Shown here: positions 1 to 5,490 of the stretch, in pieces
Layout: every line of letters begins with the position of its first letter
Position numbering within the stretch: the stretch's first letter is position 1
NCBI GenBank assembly: GCA_905197435.1
Contig: CAJJYX010000187.1
Span: 1 to 5,490 of the forward strand
Source of the DNA: an uncultured Bacteroides sp.
Lineage (GTDB): Bacteria > Bacteroidota > Bacteroidia > Bacteroidales > Bacteroidaceae
Direction of reading: 5' to 3'
Length of the DNA: 5,490 bases
Translations under genes and position numbers: made by a program
The notes under the pieces: model-generated
What the model was told of the DNA's origin: nothing
Database searches by the model: none
Seen by the model: only the letters and a program-made list of their open reading frames with translations

Positions 1-1597
1 GGTAGAGGCCGATGAGTCCGGCCAGCCGGGTAGTGAAGTTTGTATAATCCTTTTTCTCCGGTTGGGTCCATTGCACTTCGGCAAGGGCTGCCATGCGGGG
101 AAGTACCATATATTCTACCTGTTCGGTGGTCGGTATGTATTCTGTCCAAAGGTTGGCTTGTGCGCCGAGTATGTGCTTGGCTTGTTCTTCGGTCAGTGAG
201 GCAGTAGGATTCAGGCTGTATACCTTCTCCAATGGAACGAAGCCTCCGATGGCAAATGGTTCGTGCTGGGTATCTTTACTTTGGTAATAATCAAAGTAGC
301 AATAGTCATTGGGTGTCATTATCACGTCGTGTCCCAGTTGGGCTGCCTTGATTCCTCCAGCCGAGCCACGCCATGACATAACAGTTGCATTGGGAGCGAC
401 GTCGCCTTCCAAAATCTCATCCCAGCCGATAATCCGGCGTCCTTTACTATTGAGGAACTTTTCGATACGTGTCATGCAATAGCTCTGCAGACGGTCTTCT
501 TTAGAATGCTCTTTATCTTCCTTGAGTCCTTCAGCCTTGATGCGTGCCTGGCATTTGGGACACTTTTCCCAACGGGTGCGGGGAGCTTCGTCACCGCCGA
601 TGTGGATGTATTTGGAAGGGAATATATCAATGATTTCAGCCATGACATCTTCGAGGAATTGCATGGACTTTTCGTTGCCGATGCACAGCACATCTTCGAA
701 TACGCCCCAACGTGGACATACTTCATATGGACCACCGGTGCATCCCATTTCGGGATAGGCAGCCAGTGCGGCAAGCATGTGTCCGGGCAGGTCTACTTCG
801 GGGATGACCGTGATATAGCGCTCCTGGGCATATTTTACGATTTCTTTGGCCTGTTCCTGTGTATAGAAGCCGCCATACCGGGTATTGTCATACTCTCCGG
901 TGTTCCGGCCGATAACGGTACGGTCACGCCAGGCGCCGATTTCCGTCAGCTTGGGATACTTCTTTATTTCGATTCTCCAGCCTTGGTCTTCGGTGAGGTG
1001 CCAGTGGAAGGTATTCATGTTGTGAAGTGCCAGCAAGTCTATGTATTCCTTTACGAATTCAATGGGGAAGAAGTGGCGGCACACATCGAGATGCATGCCT
1101 CGGTAGCTGAAGCGAGGCTCATCCTGGATGGTGCCGGCAGGCAGCAGGATAGAGGAGGCGATGGTTTCGGCGGGGATTGATTTACGCAGGGTCTGTATGC
1201 CGTAGAATACTCCGTTCTCGGTCTGTCCGTTTAGGGTCACCCGGTCGGCTTTGACGGTCAGCACATAGCCTTCCTTGTTGCCGATAGCCGGATCCAGCCC
1301 CAATGTGATGGCGCCTTTGGGCGCTTCACTCCCCGGGGCAAGGGCTTTTGTCTTGAGGGTGCGGCCGGTGGACTGACTGATGTATTCGGCCAGAAATTCG
1401 GCATTGCGTTTTAAAAGTTCATTGCTTTCAGGGTAGGCGATGATGGTACCGGCATTCAGGTTGAAGGGGGATTCCTGACTCAAGGCAACCTCTTGGGGTA
1501 AGGGAATGACTTGATAATTGGCTGCTGTTTCTACCCCGCATGAAGAGCAGGCCAGGACGAGGGCGCCTGCGAGGAGCATGTGTGTAAGTTTTCTCAT
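1..1597 (-). CDS. Beta-N-acetylhexosaminidase, GH20 family, lipoprotein (C-terminus cut by window edge)
   Basis: Exo-acting glycosidase expected to remove terminal beta-linked GlcNAc or GalNAc from glycans, such as host mucin, N-glycans or chitooligosaccharides, at the cell surface or in the periplasm. The first 532 codons are present, with no stop before the window edge. The N-terminus MRKLTHMLLAGALVLAC is a lipoprotein signal with lipobox VLAC, so Cys17 would be lipidated. Residues about 25-155 fit the GH20 N-terminal accessory domain. The TIM barrel follows, with YRGMHLD (Arg166, Asp171), FHWHLTEDQGW (197-207), HIGGDEAP with the catalytic Asp336-Glu337 pair, GWDE (391-394), MSWRG (Trp409) and NLWTEY (Trp484, Glu486). 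In this family the Glu is the acid/base and the Asp orients the substrate acetamido group, which acts as the nucleophile. The end in view lies near the end of the catalytic domain, so whether more domains follow cannot be seen. The start is chosen because it gives the full signal peptide. The family call is very secure; the exact substrate is unknown. Confidence 0.96.
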   Translation of the reverse strand, partial: MRKLTHMLLAGALVLACSSCGVETAANYQVIPLPQEVALSQESPFNLNAGTIIAYPESNELLKRNAEFLAEYISQSTGRTLKTKALAPGSEAPKGAITLGLDPAIGNKEGYVLTVKADRVTLNGQTENGVFYGIQTLRKSIPAETIASSILLPAGTIQDEPRFSYRGMHLDVCRHFFPIEFVKEYIDLLALHNMNTFHWHLTEDQGWRIEIKKYPKLTEIGAWRDRTVIGRNTGEYDNTRYGGFYTQEQAKEIVKYAQERYITVIPEVDLPGHMLAALAAYPEMGCTGGPYEVCPRWGVFEDVLCIGNEKSMQFLEDVMAEIIDIFPSKYIHIGGDEAPRTRWEKCPKCQARIKAEGLKEDKEHSKEDRLQSYCMTRIEKFLNSKGRRIIGWDEILEGDVAPNATVMSWRGSAGGIKAAQLGHDVIMTPNDYCYFDYYQSKDTQHEPFAIGGFVPLEKVYSLNPTASLTEEQAKHILGAQANLWTEYIPTTEQVEYMVLPRMAALAEVQWTQPEKKDYTNFTTRLAGLIGLY

Positions 1598-1615
1598 AAC
1601 ATTGAATTGATTAAA

Positions 1616-1649
1616 TTAGTGTTTGACAAATATAGGGAAAAAACACTAA
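1616..1649. repeat. Perfect 9-bp inverted repeat between regulator and hexosaminidase genes
   Basis: TTAGTGTTT at 1616-1624 is the exact reverse complement of AAACACTAA at 1641-1649, with a 16-bp spacer. The spacer holds the TATATTTG -7-like element, and the right arm contains the TAG stop codon of the AraC-family gene (1646-1648). The arms are AT-rich and no U-tract follows on the minus-strand transcript, so it does not look like a standard intrinsic terminator. An operator or an mRNA hairpin are the alternatives. The repeat is seen directly; its function is inferred. Confidence 0.5.
1627..1634 (-). promoter_or_regulatory. Candidate -7 promoter element for the hexosaminidase gene
   Basis: Read on the minus strand this is TATATTTG, a full match to the Bacteroides -7 consensus TAnnTTTG, 29 bp upstream of the hexosaminidase start. 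No TTTG-like -33 element is visible 19-21 bp further upstream, where the sequence is the end of the AraC gene. The promoter may therefore be weak or activator-dependent, or the match may be chance in AT-rich DNA. Confidence 0.4.
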
Positions 1650-2524
1650 AGAAGGAGAGAATAAGGAGATAAATGCGTGCTCATATCTCTGTTCTTCTTT
1701 GCTCTATACTCTTTGGGCGACATTCCCGTGTGTTTCTTGAAATATCGTCCGAAGAAAGACTGGTCGGGGAAATGGTATTTGTCGGCAATCTCTTTCAGTG
1801 ACATGCCGGTGGATTGCAACGCCATTTTCAGTTCCAATATCAGGTTTTCATCAATGATTTCTTTGGCGGAATCTTCTGCTACTTGTTTGGTGATGGCAGA
1901 TAGGTAACGGGTCGAAATGCAGAGTTGGTCAGCATAAAAAGCGACATCCCGCTGGGTAGTACAGTACGTATGCACCAGATTTATGAACTTTTTGAACAAT
2001 TCTTCTTTCCGGTTGCTACCGTTGATTTGTTCCTCCGTAAAGCAGCGTTGAACCTTGTCGTAGGTGTCGAGAAAGAAAATTTGCAGCAGGTTTTGTGCAA
2101 TGGCTTCGCGGTACAGATTCTCTGAATCCCGGTAGATGGCATTGCTTGCTGTGATGAGTCCCGTGATGGAGCGAATCGGTTCGTCTTCGGTGTGTGTATA
2201 GCATGCATTCTCCTTTATAAAATGTATGAAAGGTGGTTCTAAACGGAAGCATGCTGCCTTGAACATCGCTTCGGAATAGGCAAAGAAGTTCACCAGGAAG
2301 TCCTTACTCGCACTTGTCAGTGAAATAATGGAGCTTGGAAGCAGCGTAATGTGCGTATTGGGAACAATGTGATATTTTCTCAGATCTATAGTGATATTTG
2401 CTTCTCCACGGGTGCAGAACATCAGTGCACCATTGTTCATTTTCAGAAGACGTCCCCGGAAGAATTCCAGGTTGTCTGTTCCGGCTCTGAACGTTTCTTG
2501 CTTGGTAGTCAGTAATGGGTTCAT
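1646..2524 (-). CDS. AraC-family transcriptional regulator
   Basis: A complete 292-residue cytoplasmic DNA-binding regulator, of the usual length for one-component AraC proteins. The N-terminal part (about 15-160) is rich in beta strands and aromatic residues and has the look of a cupin-type sensor domain, but no ligand can be read from it. The C-terminal part (about 185-278) is the double helix-turn-helix domain. The first HTH is around RDVAFYADQLCISTRYLSAI (192-211). The second covers about 243-274, with LKEIADKYHFPDQSFFGRYF followed by KKHTGMSPKEYR, the classic AraC signature. The ATG at 2524 is the first start after the promoter-like sequence on this strand. The gene is divergent from an RND efflux operon and upstream of the hexosaminidase on the same strand. 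Position argues that it controls the pump, and perhaps itself; control of the hexosaminidase is also possible. The family is certain; the target is inferred from context. Confidence 0.95.
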   Translation of the reverse strand: MNPLLTTKQETFRAGTDNLEFFRGRLLKMNNGALMFCTRGEANITIDLRKYHIVPNTHITLLPSSIISLTSASKDFLVNFFAYSEAMFKAACFRLEPPFIHFIKENACYTHTEDEPIRSITGLITASNAIYRDSENLYREAIAQNLLQIFFLDTYDKVQRCFTEEQINGSNRKEELFKKFINLVHTYCTTQRDVAFYADQLCISTRYLSAITKQVAEDSAKEIIDENLILELKMALQSTGMSLKEIADKYHFPDQSFFGRYFKKHTGMSPKEYRAKKNRDMSTHLSPYSLLL

Positions 2525-2552
2525 ATTTTAGATAGCTTATGATTTACGGTCA

Positions 2553-2583
2553 CAAAGGTACAAGTTCTTTTTGGATTGTTAAA
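2553..2583 (-). promoter_or_regulatory. Candidate promoter of the AraC-family gene
   Basis: On the minus strand, TACCTTTG (2560-2553) matches the Bacteroides -7 consensus TAnnTTTG. TTTA (2583-2580), 19 bp upstream, is a 3-of-4 match to the -33 TTTG element. Transcription would begin near 2547, leaving a leader of about 20-25 nt before the ATG at 2524. The -33 side overlaps the first copy of the repeated motif at 2581-2593, which would suit autoregulation. Confidence 0.6.
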
Positions 2584-2593
2584 TGATGTGTTC
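2581..2593. repeat. Direct repeat copy 1, AAATGATgTGTTC: candidate regulator-binding site
   Basis: This 13-bp stretch matches the sequence at 2627-2638 except for one extra G after AAATGAT. The copies are 46 bp apart start to start, in the same orientation, between divergent genes for an AraC regulator and an efflux pump. AraC proteins often bind direct-repeat sites in the promoters they control. This copy overlaps the putative -33 element of the regulator gene. Binding is inferred from position only. Confidence 0.45.
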
Positions 2594-2626
2594 CTAAAAT
2601 GAACAGTCGCGTACTCCCAATGAAAC

Positions 2627-2638
2627 AAATGATTGTTC
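2627..2638. repeat. Direct repeat copy 2, AAATGATTGTTC: candidate regulator-binding site
   Basis: Second copy of the motif at 2581-2593. It ends 10 bp before the -7 element of the efflux operon, about where a -33 element would lie, and no good -33 sequence is present there. That is the usual place for an activator that contacts RNA polymerase. It also overlaps a small dyad, AACAA-ATGA-TTGTT (2624-2637). The functional reading is inference. Confidence 0.45.
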
Positions 2639-2648
2639 AAAAACGGCA

Positions 2649-2656
2649 TACCTTTG
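2649..2656 (+). promoter_or_regulatory. Candidate -7 promoter element of the RND efflux operon
   Basis: TACCTTTG is a full match to the Bacteroides -7 consensus TAnnTTTG and is the same octamer as the -7 element of the divergent regulator gene. No TTTG lies 19-21 bp upstream, so the promoter may need an activator. Transcription would start near 2662, which places the in-frame ATGs at 2599 and 2620 upstream of the transcript. Confidence 0.55.
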
Positions 2657-2660
2657 CCGC

Positions 2661-2682
2661 CGGCTTAAAAAAGATGAAGCCG
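2661..2682 (+). other. Small possible hairpin in the efflux operon leader
   Basis: CGGCTT (2661-2666) pairs with AAGCCG (2677-2682) across a 10-nt loop that contains the in-frame ATG at 2674. If the message starts near 2662 this lies at its extreme 5' end, where such a stem could affect stability or mask that ATG. Six base pairs is short and may be chance. Confidence 0.2.
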
Positions 2683-2706
2683 ACGTATTATTTTATGATA
2701 AAGAGT

Positions 2707-3822
2707 ATGATAACAAAAAAGAGTATGATGAAACAGATGATGACCGTCATCTGTAGTGCAACATTGGCAGCCTGTAGCAGTGCGCCTGCCGTGCAACCCC
2801 AGTCGGAATATCAGGTGATGAATATTTCGACTACCGACAAAGAACTGCAAACAATCTATTCCGCAGCCATCCGCGGACGACAGGACATTGACATCTATCC
2901 GCAGGTGTCCGGTACGCTCACCAAACTTTGTGTGGAGGAAGGACAGACCGTGCGCCGGGGGCAAGTCTTGTTTATTATCGACCAGGTACCCTATCTGGCA
3001 GCCTTGCGTACAGCGGAAGCCAATGTGGAAGCTGCCCGCGCCGGTGTAGCCACTTCGCAACTGACGTATGACAGCAAGAAGGAGCTTTATGCCCAGAAGG
3101 TGATTTCCGAGTTTGATTTAAAGACTTCCTACAACAGCTTGTTGACCGCAAAAGCCCAGTTGGCACAAGCCGAGGCGCAGCAGGTGAATGCTGCCAACAA
3201 CCTCTCTTATACGGAAGTGAAGAGCCCGGCAGATGGCATGGTAGGTACACTTCCTTATAGGGTGGGGACGCTGGTCAGCGCCAGTCTGCCCAAGCCGCTG
3301 ACGACCGTTTCCGATAATTCTAATATGTATGTCTATTTTTCCATGACAGAGAACCAGTTGCTTGACCTTACCCGCCGGTACGGTTCCAAGGATAAGGCGT
3401 TGGCGGAGATGGACTCTATCGAATTGCTGCTCAATGACCGTTCTGTCTATCCGCAAGAAGGCAAGATAGAAACTATCAGTGGCATAATTGATGCTTCTAC
3501 GGGTACGGTCAGTCTGCGTGCCGTGTTCCCCAATAAAGAGGGATTGCTGACCAGTGGCGGTTCGGGTAACGTCATCATCCCGGTACGGAAAGAGAATTGT
3601 ATTGTTGTTCCCCAGAGTGCCACTTACGAAGTGCAGGACAAGGTCTATGTATATAAGGTAGTGGACGGCAAGGCGCAATCGGCTCCCGTGCAGGTGACCC
3701 GTGTGAACGGAGGTCAGGAATATATCGTAGAGAGTGGCTTGAAAGTGGGGGATACGATTGTGACCGAAGGTGTAGGCTTGCTGCGTGAAGGTACGCCTAT
3801 CCAAGCCAAAACGAATGAATGA
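2707..3822 (+). CDS. RND efflux pump periplasmic adaptor subunit (membrane fusion protein), lipoprotein
   Basis: AcrA/MexA-type adaptor that would link the inner-membrane RND transporter to an outer-membrane channel. From this start it is 371 residues, normal for the family. The signal peptide has a basic n-region and lipobox LAAC, so Cys23 would be lipidated and anchor the protein. Next come the first lipoyl half-motif (about 60-95, with VSGTLTKLCVEEGQTVRRGQ), an Ala/Gln-rich coiled-coil hairpin (about 97-162), the second lipoyl half (about 165-200, with VKSPADGMVG), a beta-barrel domain (about 205-295) and a membrane-proximal domain (about 297-367). Several in-frame ATGs are possible (2599, 2620, 2674, 2695, 2707, 2725, 2728). 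The first two lie upstream of the likely promoter. 2707 gives the most normal signal peptide, but 2725/2728 would also work. The stop is 20 bp before the transporter gene, so the two form one operon. The exported substrate cannot be told from sequence. Confidence 0.93.
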   Translation: MITKKSMMKQMMTVICSATLAACSSAPAVQPQSEYQVMNISTTDKELQTIYSAAIRGRQDIDIYPQVSGTLTKLCVEEGQTVRRGQVLFIIDQVPYLAALRTAEANVEAARAGVATSQLTYDSKKELYAQKVISEFDLKTSYNSLLTAKAQLAQAEAQQVNAANNLSYTEVKSPADGMVGTLPYRVGTLVSASLPKPLTTVSDNSNMYVYFSMTENQLLDLTRRYGSKDKALAEMDSIELLLNDRSVYPQEGKIETISGIIDASTGTVSLRAVFPNKEGLLTSGGSGNVIIPVRKENCIVVPQSATYEVQDKVYVYKVVDGKAQSAPVQVTRVNGGQEYIVESGLKVGDTIVTEGVGLLREGTPIQAKTNE

Positions 3823-3842
3823 TAATTTTTAACCGATAGAAT

Positions 3843-5490
3843 ATGAATCTTAGAACCTTTATAGAACGCCCGGTTTTTTCGGCAGTCATCTCCATTACGA
3901 TTGTCATTCTGGGCATCATTGGATTGTTCACCTTACCCGTTGAGCAATATCCCGACATCGCGCCGCCTACCATCATGGTGAGCACCACCTACTATGGTGC
4001 CAGTGCGGAAACCCTTCAGAAAAGTGTTATCGCCCCGTTGGAAGAGGCCATCAACGGTGTGGAGGATATGACTTACATGACCTCTACCGCCAGCAATGCA
4101 GGGTCGGTTTCTATTACCGTTTATTTCAAGCAAGGTACAGAACCGGATATGGCGGCGGTCAATGTGCAGAACCGTGTGTCCAAAGCTACGGGGCAGCTTC
4201 CTGCCGAGGTAACCCAGGTGGGTGTCACCACCAGCAAGCGGCAGACCAGTATCTTGCAGATGTTCTCTTTATATAGTCCTGATGACAGCTATGACGAGAA
4301 CTTCCTTGCCAACTATATCAGTATCAACCTGAAACCGCAGATTCTCCGTATCTCCGGTGTGGGCGATATAATGATTATGGGGGGTGACTACAGTATGCGT
4401 ATCTGGATGAAACCCGATGTCATGGCACAGTACAAACTGATACCTTCGGATGTGACGGCTGTGCTGGCAGAGCAGAATATCGAATCGGCAACCGGGTCGT
4501 TCGGTGAGAACTCGGATGAGACGTATCAATATACCATGAAATATACGGGACGCCTCATTACCCCGGAAGAGTTCGGTGACATCGTCATCCGTTCTACCGA
4601 AGACGGCGAGGTGTTGAAACTGAAGGATATCGCCGACATAGAGCTGGGTAAGGACAGTTATGCCTACAAGGGTACCATGGACGGACATCCCGGTATCTCC
4701 TGCATGGTGTTCCAGACCGCAGGCTCCAATGCCACGGAAGTGAATCGGCAGATTGACCGGCTCCTTGAAGAAGCACGCAAGGACTTGCCGAAAGGTGTGG
4801 AGCTTACCCAGATGATGTCCAGCAACGACTTTCTTTTCGCCTCTATCCACGAAGTGGTGAAGACGCTGATCGAGGCTATTATCCTGGTTATCCTGGTGGT
4901 TTATGTCTTCTTGCAGGACATCCGTTCTACGCTGATTCCACTGGTAGGTATCGTTGTTTCGCTGATTGGTACGTTTGCCTTCATGTCTGTTGCCGGATTC
5001 AGTATCAACCTGATTACGCTGTTTGCGCTGGTGTTGGTGATTGGTACGGTGGTGGATGATGCCATTGTCGTGGTGGAGGCGGTGCAGGCACGGTTCGATG
5101 TTGGCTATAAGTCCTCCTACATGGCAAGTATCGATGCAATGAAAGGCATCAGCAATGCGGTTATCACTTCTTCACTGGTATTTATGGCGGTGTTTATTCC
5201 GGTATCATTCATGGGAGGCACTTCCGGTACATTCTATACCCAGTTCGGATTGACGATGGCGGTGGCAGTCGGAATTTCGGCTGTTAATGCGTTGACACTC
5301 AGTCCGGCACTTTGTGCTTTGTTATTGCGACCTTATATAAATGAAGACGGAACAGAAAAGAATAACTTTGCTTCCCGTTTCCGCAAAGCGTTCAACACAG
5401 CTTTCGATGTGGTGGTCGGGAAGTATAAGAAGTTAGTGCTGCTGTTCATCAAACGCCGCTGGCTTGGATGGTCATTGCTGGCACTTTCGG
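3843..5490 (+). CDS. RND efflux transporter permease, AcrB/HAE1 type (C-terminal half beyond window)
   Basis: Inner-membrane proton-driven drug exporter; it would work as a trimer with the adaptor encoded just upstream and an outer-membrane channel not seen here. The first 549 codons are present, about half of the usual 1,030-1,050. TM1 is at about 10-28, followed by LPVEQYPDIAPP, very like AcrB. The periplasmic porter domain covers about 30-335. TM2 begins at HEVVKTLIEAIILVILVVY (from His336). TM3 is at about 364-385. TM4 (about 388-412) carries GTVVDDAIVVVE, in which Asp405-Asp406 correspond to the AcrB proton-relay pair Asp407-Asp408. TM5 (about 437-457) and TM6 (about 466-490) follow, and the visible part ends at the start of TM7. 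The catalytic pair is intact and there is no frameshift, so the gene looks functional. The AcrB-like numbering and motifs favour multidrug (HAE1) over heavy-metal (CusA) type. The actual substrates are unknown. Confidence 0.95.
   Translation, partial: MNLRTFIERPVFSAVISITIVILGIIGLFTLPVEQYPDIAPPTIMVSTTYYGASAETLQKSVIAPLEEAINGVEDMTYMTSTASNAGSVSITVYFKQGTEPDMAAVNVQNRVSKATGQLPAEVTQVGVTTSKRQTSILQMFSLYSPDDSYDENFLANYISINLKPQILRISGVGDIMIMGGDYSMRIWMKPDVMAQYKLIPSDVTAVLAEQNIESATGSFGENSDETYQYTMKYTGRLITPEEFGDIVIRSTEDGEVLKLKDIADIELGKDSYAYKGTMDGHPGISCMVFQTAGSNATEVNRQIDRLLEEARKDLPKGVELTQMMSSNDFLFASIHEVVKTLIEAIILVILVVYVFLQDIRSTLIPLVGIVVSLIGTFAFMSVAGFSINLITLFALVLVIGTVVDDAIVVVEAVQARFDVGYKSSYMASIDAMKGISNAVITSSLVFMAVFIPVSFMGGTSGTFYTQFGLTMAVAVGISAVNALTLSPALCALLLRPYINEDGTEKNNFASRFRKAFNTAFDVVVGKYKKLVLLFIKRRWLGWSLLALS

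Noticed and set aside
506..1180. Open frame of 224 codons on the plus strand, antisense to the hexosaminidase
   Set aside because: It lies wholly opposite a clear GH20 catalytic domain with all key motifs, and its translation shows no recognisable domain. It is a shadow frame.
1616..1649. Intrinsic terminator after the AraC gene
   Set aside because: The stem is AT-rich with a 16-nt loop and no following U-run on the minus-strand transcript, so it was kept only as an inverted repeat of unknown role.
3118..3804. Open frame of 228 codons on the minus strand, antisense to the adaptor gene
   Set aside because: The plus strand has full adaptor domains in order. The antisense product is His/Arg-rich with no recognisable motif and no promoter or start context.
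3823..3842. Separate promoter for the transporter gene in the 20-bp gap
   Set aside because: The gap is too short and holds no TAnnTTTG element; co-transcription with the adaptor is the simpler reading.
4269..4850. Open frame of 193 codons on the minus strand, antisense to the transporter
   Set aside because: It is opposite the RND porter domain, whose reading frame is intact and conserved. The antisense translation is not protein-like.
1..5490. Mobile element, phage, CRISPR, tRNA or new defence-type system
   Set aside because: All long stretches are accounted for by four ordinary genes, and no transposase, terminal repeats, repeat-spacer array or tRNA fold was seen.

Overview
The window looks like chromosomal DNA of a gut-type Bacteroidales bacterium (Bacteroides, Phocaeicola or Parabacteroides-like). 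The reasons are the gene families present, the absence of strong Shine-Dalgarno sites before the starts, and several matches to the Bacteroides -7 promoter element TAnnTTTG. The organism is inferred from these signs; no species can be named from the sequence alone.

Layout. Positions 1-1597, minus strand: most of a secreted lipoprotein beta-N-acetylhexosaminidase of family GH20, running off the left edge before its stop. Positions 1646-2524, minus strand: a complete AraC-family transcription regulator, 48 bp upstream of the hexosaminidase and reading the same way. Positions 2525-2706: a divergent control region. It has a TACCTTTG -7 element facing each way and two near-identical copies of an AAATGAT(g)TGTTC motif. 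Positions 2707-3822, plus strand: a lipoprotein periplasmic adaptor (membrane fusion protein) of an RND efflux pump. Positions 3843-5490, plus strand: the first half of the inner-membrane RND transporter (AcrB/HAE1 type), running off the right edge. An outer-membrane TolC/OprM-type channel gene would be expected next, but it lies outside the window.

How the parts fit. The adaptor and transporter are 20 bp apart and form one operon for a tripartite proton-driven efflux pump. The divergent AraC gene is the obvious candidate for its local regulator, and the repeated motif in the shared control region is a candidate binding site: one copy lies just upstream of the pump -7 element and the other overlaps the regulator's own promoter. 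The hexosaminidase may be read through from the regulator gene or have its own promoter. A perfect 9-bp inverted repeat brackets a -7-like element between the two genes.

I see no RNA gene, mobile element, CRISPR array or clearly new system here. The items most worth checking are the regulatory sites in the two intergenic gaps.
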